Shown here piece after piece: positions 1 through 10,551 of a DNA stretch of 64,000 bases. The stretch comes from Neopestalotiopsis rosae (Eukaryota > Ascomycota > Sordariomycetes > Amphisphaeriales > Sporocadaceae). The notes below the pieces were generated by a model. It ran no database searches and had not been told where the DNA came from. It saw only the letters and a list, made by a program, of their open reading frames with translations. Within the stretch, counting starts at the first letter, position 1. Each line of letters opens with the position of its first letter. Location of the stretch: positions 2,108,001 through 2,172,000 of the forward strand of contig JALGAS010000006.1 of assembly GCA_023078685.1 (NCBI GenBank). Reading direction: 5' to 3'. Made by a program: the position numbers and the translations under genes.

Positions 1-520
1 GACGCGTCGAGTCCGACGGGGCCAGGTGGTCGACGATCCAGCTGTACGCGTTCAGGGTATCGTGAACAGGGAACGGCCAATTATGGGGTGTCGGCGTCGG
101 CGTCGGCGCCTCGGAATCCTCGGACTTGGGCACTTCCACCCTTGCTGGTTCAACCTCCTCAAAGGGATGGAAACCATACCACCGATAATTGATAACAGCC
201 GTGGGATGTCTGCGCAAAAAGGACGGCACTTGTGGTGCAACCTCTGTTGATGCGTCCCAATACGGCGGCAAGTATATCAGCAATGGGTCCGACGACGACA
301 CTTTGCCAATGTTGTGCAAGCTGTGATTTGAATCATCAATACATATATCCCAGTTTCATGTATGAATAGTTTCCACCTACTCAATAAAGACACTACCGGT
401 CGAACCACATTTGACACTGACCCGCTCGACATTGCTGGGTTTGGTCGAGACGCTGCTCAATTGCCGTTGGCTGAATTGGCGGGAGAAAGCAGCAGTTCTA
501 CGCCATATCCATCTTTGCAT
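1..520 (-). CDS. alpha/beta-hydrolase-like protein, 3' part cut by window edge
   Basis: Minus-strand gene whose C-terminal part lies beyond position 1. Exon 1 is 520-381 and exon 2 is 320-1, with a 60-nt intron (donor GTAGGT, acceptor CACAG) that keeps the frame. The start at 520 is the first ATG of the open frame. The first 25 or so residues are rich in R, S, Q and W without acidic residues (MQRWIWRRTAAF...), which looks like a mitochondrial presequence. The stretch after the splice carries a strand motif LLIYLPPYW and then HPTAVINYRW and WPFPVHDTLNAYSWIV. These resemble the early strands and helices of fungal alpha/beta-hydrolase-fold proteins; the nucleophile elbow would lie outside the window. 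A (GTCGGC)n tract at about 90-108 encodes a PTPTPTP linker. It is transcribed away from the K+ channel gene. Family assignment is from motif resemblance; substrate unknown. Confidence 0.7.
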
Positions 521-1418
521 ATTACGCTGCCGTCGCAAGCAGAAGAAGCGATTCAGTGTTGAACCTCACTCATCCGCCATGCACCAAGCTAGTGTATAGA
601 TCTTCTTGAACGAGCGTTTGAGTGTACAGCCACTGACTAGACGTTAAAAGTGGTAATTCGCTGTCCTCACCCACTAGCAAAAGTCTGAAATTGGAAGCTT
701 AGTCACGTCGTCGCAGTCACGCGTCGCGATGCACACTGCGGATGATGCGGGTTTGTGTGCAGTATGGAGATCGTTTACGAGCACCCGCGAGGATTCGCTA
801 AATGTGATTGGGCTCTAGGGGAGTGCTAGGCGAGTTTGGGGTGCATCAACCACCGGCGATTAGCTGGGATGTCTCGCTGAGATTCGATCCAGCTGGCCCG
901 CCTAACCCCGGTCAGTAGGCGAGTTTGGCGACCAGTTCTGGTCTTCTGCCCGTTATTTCCAAGGCTTCAGCAGTTGCCAAGCGACGTCATCTTGCCTGAA
1001 GCCATGTCCCCAGACGGCCAGAGCTCAACACCCATCTTCCTAAAATATTGCCTGCCAAGGAACCGCCTTCTTGCAACGGCCACCACCAGAACTTTGTTTT
1101 CCTCCGTTCTGGGGTGGGCTGGCAAGCCGGGTTTGCGATAAAGGGTTGAACTGGTTAGATTGATTTTCTGAGATCTTTTCTCCGAGACAAGAAACAACAT
1201 CTTCTTCATCTTCTCGTTGCGCCTTTTTTTCTCTTCTGCTTCCACAGGACTGCTAATCATCATCACATTGCCAAAAGTCGCTAAATCATCCGTTGTTGTT
1301 GCTGCCGTCTCCCTGCGTACCGACGGGTCATGCATTCCTTCGTTACCATAACCTCCAGAGTGCCAAACTATTTGTCAAGACAGCTGCACGCCAAGCCGCT
1401 TCTTCTAGCCTCGACAGA
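521..1418. other. intergenic, divergent promoter region
   Basis: This roughly 900-nt space separates the divergently transcribed hydrolase gene and the K+ channel gene. Short frames on both strands (for example 967-1335 minus) have no recognisable content. The pyrimidine-rich stretch around 1195-1300 looks like the usual fungal core promoter and 5' UTR of the channel gene. I see no repeats or RNA genes. Confidence 0.6.
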
Positions 1419-3955
1419 ATGAACGATGCTGATCTAGGGAACAACATCGACGACTATACACAAGATGTCGACGGCCAACGATCCAAGGGCGAAGCTGATC
1501 GCCAGAGTGTGATCGGGGCGGATCCGGCAAACCACCTTGACCCCAGGTTAGTGCAGCTCGAATTCCTCCTGCCAAGACTTGTATACTGGTCTCCATCGTG
1601 GCGACTTTTCAGACATCTCTGACCATGACCATGTGTAGTCGTTGGTGGTTTGCTAGCTCGGCATTTCCCATGATCGCTGGCACGCTGGGACCCGTCGCAT
1701 CAGCCTTCAGTATATGCGCCCTCGTGAAACAATGGCGAATGCACATTATCCCCGGCGAGGACATATCCAGGGCCATATTCGTCCCTGATCCACCATGGCT
1801 TACTGGCGTCAACGCCGCGCAGCTGGTATTGGCCATTGTGGCCAATGTATTTCTCCTGCTCAACATGACCAGGAGAGTACGCTTTTCCATCGCGCAGCCC
1901 ATCACCATCGTTGGCTGGTATATATCTGCCATTTGCCTGCTAGCCTTGGCCTGCACGGCCGCCGGCCCGCTGATTGAGCAGCCAGAGATCGAGTACGTCT
2001 GGTCGCAGGCGTTCTATTACGGCATTTTTGCAGCCGTGCTCTACTTTGTTGTTGCCACGCTCATGTCCATCACCGTCTGGGGTGCCCAGATGGGACACTA
2101 CAAAAAAGACTTTGACTTGACTTCCAGTCAACGGACCCTAATGTTGCAGACCATCATGTTTTTAATGTACTTACTATTGGGCGCCCTCGTATTCTCGCAC
2201 ATTGAGAACTGGCAGTATCTCGATACAGTCTACTGGGCCGACGTGACCCTGTTCACTGTGGGCTATGGTGATTATTCACCCATGACCACTCTGGGTCGCG
2301 GTCTTCTCATACCCTATGCTCTCGTAGGCGTAATCAGCTTGGGTTTGGTCATTGGCTCTATCCGCAGCCTTATTCTGGATCGCGGAAAACGCCGACTCGA
2401 CGCTCGCATGCTAGAAAACAAGAGAAGACAGTACTTGCGCCACCTGCGCCATCGCGGCAAGGATGGAATTCTCCATCCCATCGAGACCAATTCCCGTGAA
2501 GCCGATCTCGAATTAGACGTCAGCCAAAGTCCTCTGACCGAACTGGAACGCCGAGAAATGGAGTTTCACCTCATGAGGAAGATTCAAAAACGAGCCTCTA
2601 CTAAAAGAAGATGGATGGCTATGGCTATATCAGCCTCTACATGGTTCGTTCTCTGGACCGTCGGCGCAAAGATCTTTCAAGAATCCGAAGCGCCATACCA
2701 GGGCTGGTCATATTTCGACGCTTTTTACTTTGCCTTTACCGGACTTACGACCATTGGCTACGGCGACCTGTCTCCGGTTTCCCCATGTGGCAAGGCCTTT
2801 TTCGTCTTTTGGTCTTTGCTGGCACTACCTACTATGACGGTACTCATCAGTAACGCCGGCGACACTGTCGTCAAATGGATTAGGGATAGTACGCTCAAGC
2901 TCGGTAACTTGACGATTCTTCCGGGTGAACATGGTTTTAAGAAAGAAGCCAAGATGGCACTGGGGAGACTTTCCTTTGGCACCTTGTACACCGATGTCGA
3001 CATTGAAGAGGAGCCACCCGGTATTTTTGGCGCAGCTCGAGATCGTCGTGATGAAGACTCGGACTCGGACTTGGAAGATGATCCTGCTACATCAAGGTCT
3101 AATCGTCGAGATCGGTCGTTGTCTAATGAAAAGCCTCAGGATGTAGAGGCTCAAAATTCGTCAGAAACAGCCCAAGATCCAACCAAGCGAGACACGAATG
3201 ACATGCCCAATACACCCAAGACGACCAGGTCTATCAAATTGAGCGATCCACTCGCTCGTCCAGATAGGTCAAACAAAGGGTCATCCTCGGACGGCAAAGC
3301 AAGGTCAAAATCCCGGTCGCGGCCAGGCTCAACGCACAGCTTCAGCCGAAGCGGGGACTTTGGCCCGCCCAGAAGGACAGATACGACGGAGCGCAAAGAT
3401 CTGCCACTCGAGCTCCCCAAGTCCCGGGCCGAGTACCATCTCGTCCTCATTGACGAAATCACCCGCGTGACCAAACACCTTCAGCACACGCCTCCACGCA
3501 AATACACATTCAAGGAATGGGCGTGGTATCTGCGTCTCGTAGGCGAGGACGAGAGTAGCGCCGATACACACAGAAAACCGGCGCGGAAGCCGAGCACCAC
3601 CGACGCAGTCAGTCTCGGCCGCGTGGGCATGCACAAGGCAACACGAACCACGACAAACAACTCAAGCAACGCTGGAGATCCCAAGGGCGAGTCGAGCGGC
3701 AACACGGACAGTGTCGACGCCGCGAACGATAGCCTGGTCAAATGGAGTTGGGTAGGACACCGCAGTCCGCTCATGGACACCAAGGAGGAGGCCGAGTGGA
3801 TTTTGGATCGACTTGAACGCAAGCTCAAGGCGGAGCTCGCTGCCATTGTCGACGAGCAGCTTGGCGAGGAGGGAACTCGGCACGCGAAGCAACAAGAGGC
3901 ACAGCATGGTGAAGAAGATTCTCCGAAACATGAACCTATTGACATTAGTGGCTGA
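1419..3955 (+). CDS. TOK1: TOK1-type two-pore outward-rectifier K+ channel
   Basis: Fungal plasma-membrane potassium channel with the eight-TM, two-pore architecture (TOK family). Exon 1 is 1419-1546 and exon 2 is 1639-3955, with an intron from GTTAGT to GTGTAG, giving 814 aa. The splice joins ...HLDP to SRWWF..., the usual N-terminal sequence of fungal TOK proteins. I chose the ATG at 1419 (MNDADL) over an in-frame codon at 1293 because it matches the family start. Two K+ selectivity filters are visible: TVGYGD at about residues 249-254 and TIGYGD at about 414-419, each after a pore helix. Hydrophobic segments before pore 1 and between and after the pores fit eight TMs. A long hydrophilic C-terminal tail (about residues 490-814) has an acidic D/E/S run and basic, Ser-rich stretches, as expected for a regulated cytosolic tail. 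The known family role is outward K+ flux and membrane-potential control. Confidence 0.95.
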
Positions 3956-4427
3956 GAAGGAGTTGTTTAGAGAGAAACACATCTGAGTTAAAATCCACCT
4001 TCCATGGGGCTCGAGTTGAAGTACAGATTCATGTATGAGTACACGAGGCACGATATTCTTTATTTATATACATAATGGGAATTAATAGGAGTATACACCA
4101 TGGCGTATTGACTTTAATCATTAATCCTTACCATTTTGAATGACAGGGTATGTTTGGCATCGCGTTCAATCTCATCAAGATGTGCACATAGAAGGGATTT
4201 CGAAAGATTACTGTGGACCTTCATACCATGATTTCGGAAGACTCTTAATCGAAACTGTCTCACTGTAAAAAGAGCAAGGTAATTTATTCGACATGGATAG
4301 TGGATGATTTCCTCCCGCTTGCCCTTCACTTGGCGACCACTCAATTGGCTTCAGCAACATGAAATGATTATTTCCTTATGCCTCCAATTCTTGATTCATC
4401 TACATCCTCTGATCACATAAGTTCCTC
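3956..4427. other. intergenic, convergent 3' ends
   Basis: The space between the convergent ends of the K+ channel gene and the minus-strand conserved gene. It is AT-rich around 4050-4130 and probably holds both 3' UTRs. The small frames here (4114-4344 minus) are not recognisable. Confidence 0.6.
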
Positions 4428-5990
4428 TCACAGCTGTACTGCACTAGTTGACTCGCAAGGTTCATCCTCTCCATATGTTCTGCGAAGCTCAGAATTGGCA
4501 GCCCAAATGTCTTCAAAGGTCACTTCGTATACTCTGATGATATCGACTGTCCAGCCGCATGATGCCTTTTTGTCCTGCTTCATTTTGCCTATGCATCGGC
4601 ATAGCTTTGGATGTCGGGTACTGATAAAGACATAGCTCTGTCTTTCAAGGCTGCTACCGGTACGCCAGCCTGAAAGCGTGCCAGAAGGGTGAGGATGGCG
4701 ATCATCGAAGATGTCAGCAAATTGGAAGTGCTGCTTTTGTGCCATCGTTTCCCGGGCAGAGTATAAAACCTTGGCATAGAATTCAATTACAGGGCTCTCA
4801 TTGGCTTCTTTGATGAGATGACCAATCCGGAAAAACGTTCTGAGTAATGTTTTGCCGGAAGCGGTCGGTATGAATGACTCATCACTCACTGTCCGAGGGA
4901 ATGTCGGACGTTTAAGGGGCGCCGAACCACTTTCGTCCACTTGGAGGCCGTGCGGATATCCGATCGAGTTCTTTGTGTCGTCTCCAGGCAGCTTTGAGGC
5001 ACGTGGTTGGCTGTCGCCAACCAGGGGCGGATCTTCCGCGATGTTTTGGCTAATACTGAGGACAGAATCCCAGTCAACATCTTCGTCCAGGAGGTCTTCG
5101 GTATTTAGAAGTAACAATGGTGTCTTTGATGCCTGTCGTACATTTTCAGCTTCCGAAGATGCTTGCCTTGAGTGCTGTAGGTCGGGGTCGTATTCCCCTG
5201 CCGATGTAGGATCGTGATCCCAATGTTCCAGTACACTCGAAAGAGTCACCTGGGCATGGTCTGGGGACTCAAATGAATCAGACATGTGCAATATAGCTTG
5301 ATCCAAAGCCTCATTGCTTCCATATTCATCCTCATCGACTTGCAAGAAAGGCTCTTCATCTTCGTAGTCCAACGAGCGTGCTGATAATGTATGCGATGAG
5401 GCATATTCTGACGATTGCGCCGAGCTGCATCTCAAGTCATTAGTATAATTACACTGATGATATAGAGCATTATCATGCGTTTGATCTCACATGTTATCAA
5501 AGTCTTTGTGACTGCCGTTGCAGTAGTGATGTGTGGGCCTCGAGTGGTTCAAGAGTCGTTGCAGGGTTTCTTGCTTGTCAACAAAAGGGAACGGACGTTT
5601 GGCTCCATTCTTTGATGAGAAAAACTCATTCGACGTTGAGCTTGCGGCCTGGGACTTGCTCGATTTGGCTTCCTCAGTGCCAAGGGAAGAAGAGACGATC
5701 ATGTCCAAAGAGCTTCCTGAGCTCTTCAAAGGCAAGTTATCATGCAGCCATGGCTTTTCAGAAGTGGCTGGTTTTGGCGTATTACTTTTTGCTCTGTTCT
5801 TCTGCATCAGCGAAATTTGCAGAGAAACCGGCATCAAATACTGACCGGTTGTCATCTTTGAGCGTTGAAGCCATTGTATGACTGTGTCGGAGCTACGCAG
5901 ATCGCAGACTGCGCATATAATGGTTCCTGCGAAGTTGGTACCGGCGTGGTCAAGGACTTCTACCACTTCTATTGTAATACGAACGAACAA
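4428..5990 (-). CDS. conserved fungal protein of unknown function, 5' end unresolved
   Basis: At least two coding exons on the minus strand: 5' exon down to 5491, then 5424-4428, with a 66-nt intron (donor GTGAGA, acceptor ATGCAG, ACTAAT branch-like box). The frame is kept: DFDNI joins to SAQSSEY. The start is not settled. The open frame of the 5' exon runs up to 5990 but only from a TTG, and a likely acceptor (CAATAG, exon from 5968) suggests a further upstream exon. The best candidate, starting at an ATG near 6134 (MGNGNGKEN), needs a weak donor. The middle is acidic, Ser-rich and looks disordered. The last 120 residues (LLRTFFRIGHLI... IEFYAKVL... HFQFADIF... CRCIGKMK... YEVTFEDI) form a compact, mixed beta-type domain. 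From memory, many filamentous fungi share it; it may be OB-fold-like. I do not know its function. Probably nuclear, by inference only. Confidence 0.65.
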
Positions 5991-6870
5991 ATTGCTCGAA
6001 ATGGTTTCAGCACCTCATTGAAGAAAGGATACCAGAAGACCGAGGTAAACTTGAGAGGCCTCATAGCCGTTTCGCCAAAAGTTGAGAGCTCTATGGCGGT
6101 GGGTGGAATTTTCCTTTCCGTTTCCGTTTCCCATTGCTCTTGCCAAATCAATTGAGGAAAGTGAGTTGCTTAGTTGCTTTCAGTCAATTTGAACAAGTGG
6201 AAGGTACGACGACCAGGTTGATGACTTCTATATCGAACTCTCGAACATAAACCCAATATGCGATAAAGCAGAGTGGGTCATACTCAGGGGCTAATAAGAG
6301 GTGCGTGTCTGGCGTTAGGCCGTCGTATGTTCAATTAACGCAAGTGCGGGTAGGTGCATTGGGCCGGCATTTGGCACATGGATTATCGCAGCCAAAACAT
6401 CATCACGCGCAGCCTGTAGATCACCACCCACCCAATTTGTGTGACGAATTTGCGCAGTTCTTACTCACCCACTAGTCGAATCAGTCTCTGTGCCTTTGTC
6501 ATCTTGCTCCCAAAAGTGCATCAGTCGTTTGCGTTGGAATACAGAGCTGCCAGTGCTGTTAAAGGAGAACAACATTGAGATCTTCACTAACAACTCCGAG
6601 TTACCCCGCGGCAGCACCTTATCAGTACGTCACGCTGCCCCTCAGCTGCGCTCCGCCGCGTTCGCAAACCATCGGCATTCTTGTAGCCGGGAAACTGTGT
6701 TCGATACACGTAATCGCCTCTGAACAGTAGTCGCACAAGACGCCTTTAGGGCTGAACACTGTGTCTTTTTGCGTTTCTCACTCGACTCCTGCGAGTTTAT
6801 CTTGCGCTTGGCGTGTCTATTGCAATCTCATTGACTGTGAGAGAGATCAGGAGAGGGCCCAATACCAGCC
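5991..6870. other. intergenic, divergent promoters
   Basis: This region lies between the minus-strand conserved gene and LSB5. Its left end (to about 6150) may hold the missing first exon of the conserved gene. The segment 6440-6860 probably holds the promoter and 5' UTR of LSB5. No repeats or RNA genes seen. Confidence 0.5.
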
Positions 6871-8507
6871 ATGTTTTCACAAGTAAGCTTCCACCACATG
6901 CGCTGCCCAGAGATATATAAGATTCATCTCATCCCTGCGACTGCATCTGCCCTCTGCAGTCTGCATTTTTGGTTCAAGGGAACTCTGCGCAATTGTTTGC
7001 GGTCGGGTTCTTATACTTATCATGAGCAGCTACTAGTTGATTGTTTGATTGTACAGATGCTAATGCGGCAATTTAGAAAAAGCCATACTCGGCCGTGACC
7101 GTCGCCATAGAACGACTCACGAGCGAGCAGTTCGAAGAGGATGACTTTAGTGGTATTCCCGATCTTGTAGAGGTCATCAAACTCCAAGCGTCCGGCCCTG
7201 CTGAAGCTGCTCGAGCCATCAGGAAAAAGCTCAAATATGGAAATGTGCATCGTCAGCTTCGTGCCTTGACCCTGCTTGATGGACTGATCCAGAACGCGGG
7301 GCCACGTTTCCAACGTGCATTTGTCGATGAGCCACTCCTCGAGCGACTAAGAGTCTGTGGTACCTCTGATCTTTCCGACACAGAGGTTAGAAAGAAGTGC
7401 TCAGAGCTTTTCAGAAGCTGGGCTGCTGAGTACAAGAGCACGCCTGGTCTTGAACGTATTGCGGCGCTATACAAGGTATTCCTTCCATGCTGACCGCGAT
7501 ATGAACAGCGCACTAATGAGATCACCAGGAACTCCCACGTCGAAAGCAGGTCGTGACCCAAGACAAATCCAAGGTTTTGAAGGAGACTGACAACCCTTTT
7601 CACGACTCCGAGGATGAAGCTGAGGCAGCGGCCAAGTCACAGCCTCCCCCCGCAGCGGCATCATCTTCCCAAGTTCCTGTCACTTATCCCCAGCCTACGC
7701 AGACAGTCCAGTCTTTCAGCCACACCAAATCGTCTTCAAGATCCGGGTCCTCCTTTTTTGGCTCCTCCAAAGACAAAGACAAGAAGAAGGATAAGCACAA
7801 GAAGAAATCGAGACCGTTCAACCTCGAGGCTGAAAAGGCTTCAATGAAAGTGGCCGTAGCCGAGTCTTCTATTGCTGCAACCAATTTGATGAACTCTCTC
7901 CAAAGTATCAACCGTGAGACAGAACGAATTTCTGAAAATGTACAGGCAGTACAGCGGTTTGAAACTTGCAAGAAGCTCAGAAGAAAGATTGTTCGATACG
8001 TAAGTCATATCCTTCTCCAGCACGATGCAACTTGTGAATCTAACAAATCCAGATCTATCATGTCGAAGACGAACAGTGGCTCGGTGGCCTCCTCCACGCC
8101 AATGATGAGCTCATACTTGCTCTCATGACCTATGAACAATTGGACCGCTCGATTGATGCAGACAGCGATTCCGAGGATGAGCTGGCAGAACAAGCTCATC
8201 TCTACAGAAGTAAGTCGTATCCCATTCTTTGAAGTGACTTTTTCTCATGATTGTAGTGGCGACCGAGAAAGGGAAGCAAGCCATGTCGCCCACCGACAAT
8301 GCCAACCCCGGTAGTCCAGTTCCAGAGATGGATAGCCTGAGCATCAATCCCACACTGCCCCCGCGACCTTCGGCTCCGCCTAGGCCCTCGGCGGCGTCCA
8401 AGTCAGCATTTACGCCTGCTCCCCGGGCTGCAGTTGAAGCAGAGGAGTCCGATGACTCCGAGGTTGAGGACGAGAACGACCCATTTGCTGATAGGAACGC
8501 CTTGTAA
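6871..8507 (+). CDS. LSB5: LSB5 homologue: VHS/GAT-type endocytic actin-patch protein
   Basis: A five-exon gene: 6871-6882, 7077-7475, 7529-7999, 8053-8209 and 8257-8507, giving 429 aa. Introns are GTAAGC..TTTAG, GTATTC..ACCAG, GTAAGT..TCCAG and GTAAGT..TGTAG; all phases agree. Exon 1 encodes only MFSQ, joining KKPYSAVTVAIERLTS, the conserved Lsb5 start. Residues about 8-135 are an ENTH/VHS-type helical domain (AIRKKLKYGN, RALTLLDGLIQNAG, KKCSELFRSWA). An NPFHD sequence at residues 159-163 fits NPFxD, the ligand of the Sla1 SHD1 domain. A Lys/Asp-rich linker and a GAT-like helical region (about 225-340) follow. The tail is Pro-rich, ends in an acidic stretch and contains DPF. Yeast Lsb5 links Las17 and Sla1, ubiquitin and Arf3 at endocytic sites; the same role is inferred here. 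Confidence 0.92.
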
Positions 8508-9053
8508 TACAAACCACAGGTTGTGGGGCCTGGCGGTTTCATCCGTTGATTTCGTCCTCACGAGTCTATACTTTCAGAGCATCGATACGTACCACCAAGC
8601 TCAAAGCTACGTGCTCACCAACCTTTTACTTCTCTTCTTTTCTTGGTATCTTCCGTAGCGTTCTGTTGCTAAATCAAGACTGCAATATCATCCCACATCA
8701 ATCAAGCTTCCATTACATCGAGTTATAAGCAAGACAGGCTTCCTGTGTGGCACCAAAATGGCTGTAACCATATTTCTCTGTACAAATGACGAATGGGTCA
8801 CATCAGGTTTTGAGTACTTTCAAGGCTCGGCGTGATTGCTGTTTGCTATCGAATAATGGCTCCTTCTTCCCGAACCGACTGCCAAGAGTTGCGTGTTACC
8901 AAGAAGGGCGATGATACAAGTTGTCTCATCTGAGGAATACAAGGACTGTTTTATCCTACTTAAGTAAAAGGATATGTTCTGAGTCCTGACACTCTTTCCT
9001 CAGATATTTCCTCAAATTAATTCCATGGTCACTCATCCCGATCGCTCACCACG
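8508..9053. other. intergenic
   Basis: The 3' region of LSB5 followed by the promoter of the secreted-protein gene. A short pyrimidine-rich stretch lies just before the ATG at 9054. No coding or RNA signal seen. Confidence 0.6.
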
Positions 9054-10551
9054 ATGAAGCTGTATGTCTGCATCACGCTTCTCTGGCCATGCTTGGTCTC
9101 TGGCTTGCGTGTTCGACCAGTCTCGAATGGTATACCAGTGCTCGACGCTATCAACGTTAGGAAATCTAGGTCGCCACAAATCATCCCGAATTCCAAAATC
9201 ACTCTAACATATCATAACACCAATGGTGAGACATACGCTACAGCCAATCTCGTCATGAAGCACCCGGCTGTGGTCCTTGGAAACATTGAAGGTATTTCCA
9301 GCGTCGAGTGCGACAATTCTGCCATATGGATAACATCTTCTCCGGGCACATTGATCCAGGATATAGCCTGGGCAGAGCACTCACCTGTGATCTTGGTCAC
9401 AAGCCACCATGGCAACTGTGATGCCAACGGCGAGCCAGGATTCTATGTTGCAAGCAGTATTGATAGGAACGAAACCACTCGAGAGCTCATGGCCCATGTC
9501 GAGAAGAAGAAGCTTGCCGATGTAGCATGTGCGTAAAACGATTTTCTTGATCTTCGAATCTTTACTAAATTCAGAGCCATAGCCTCTATTCAGGCTTCAT
9601 TCTCGGGTCCTCAGTTTGACCAGCAGGCCAACATGTCCTTCTCGAACCCCGGCGTGTGGGAAATGAGCTACATGAACGCCGCCGGTCAAATCTTCTCGGA
9701 CGATCCTTCACTGGTCGGCAGGACCGAGCAAGGCTACTTCTACACCTCGCTCTCCTACTCGGGCTACCTAGACTGGGACTTGGGCGCCTTGACGGTGCCA
9801 CAGTCGCTCTACCTAGACGTGGCCCTCACGTCCAACCACGGCCTACCGCTGGTGCTCAACGCCAGCGTGCCGTACAAGGGTCGAGCCTCGGTGCAGGTGG
9901 GCTACCTCGAGGCCAGCACTTGGGGTGTACCGGGCATCCTTGATGTGCGGCCGGGTCTGACATATGAAGCGGGTGCCGAGGTCGATGCCCCCGCGGCCAC
10001 GTTGGCCCAGACGAACTTGACGACTGTCTTAAGCGACGGCCGCGCCCATATCGACTTTGTGACCCCAGACCGGGCAATCAGCAGTGGTGTAAGTGTCTAC
10101 TTCACTGAAGCGGTGCCGCTCGTCCGAATTAAAGATATTTGGTTGAAATCTCCCACGTCTTTCTTCCATTTCCAATAGATCATTCACAGTGGTATCAGAA
10201 GGGATTCAACTTCTGCATATCAGCATCAGCTAACGTCATTCTATTCACTAGATGTGGGATGGCAATTATGGATCAGGCGTCAACATCGAACCATCAGGCC
10301 CCATACGCGTCGCACCGTTCCTGTCAGTCACGGCCTCATTTGCCGTCAATGTAACAGGTCTCGGGGGGCACTTTTACCAGGCCGTCCGTGGGACCTCCCG
10401 CAGCGCCTACGACTTTCAACTCGTCGGTGGCGGTTCCGGTGATGTGTGCAGCCGCACCTCCTACGGCTACACTATCGAGGCGTATAACTTGGACGGCTGG
10501 CACCAGACGCTGCTTGATCGCCAGGACCCTTATACCAATGGCTGCCAGTAG
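9054..10551 (+). CDS. secreted protein, DUF7029/DUF7223-like
   Basis: Three exons: 9054-9532, 9575-10088 and 10252-10551, giving 430 aa. Introns are GTAAAA..TTCAG (42 nt, with a TACTAA branch box) and GTAAGT..ACTAG; both keep the frame. Residues 1-17 (MKLYVCITLLWPCLVSG) are a clear signal peptide. The first half contains beta-rich sequence with SSVECD and ILVTSHHGNCD. The second half (LDWDLGALTVPQSLYLDVALTS..., GILDVRPGLTYEAGAEVD) resembles the C-terminal domain of fungal DUF7029 plus DUF7223 proteins. N-glycosylation sites (NAS, NLT, NVT) and a late Cys pair (DVCSR, NGCQ) fit an extracellular protein. No catalytic motif is evident. An upstream acceptor was chosen for exon 2 because the downstream CAG breaks the frame. 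Domain names are from memory. Confidence 0.8.
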
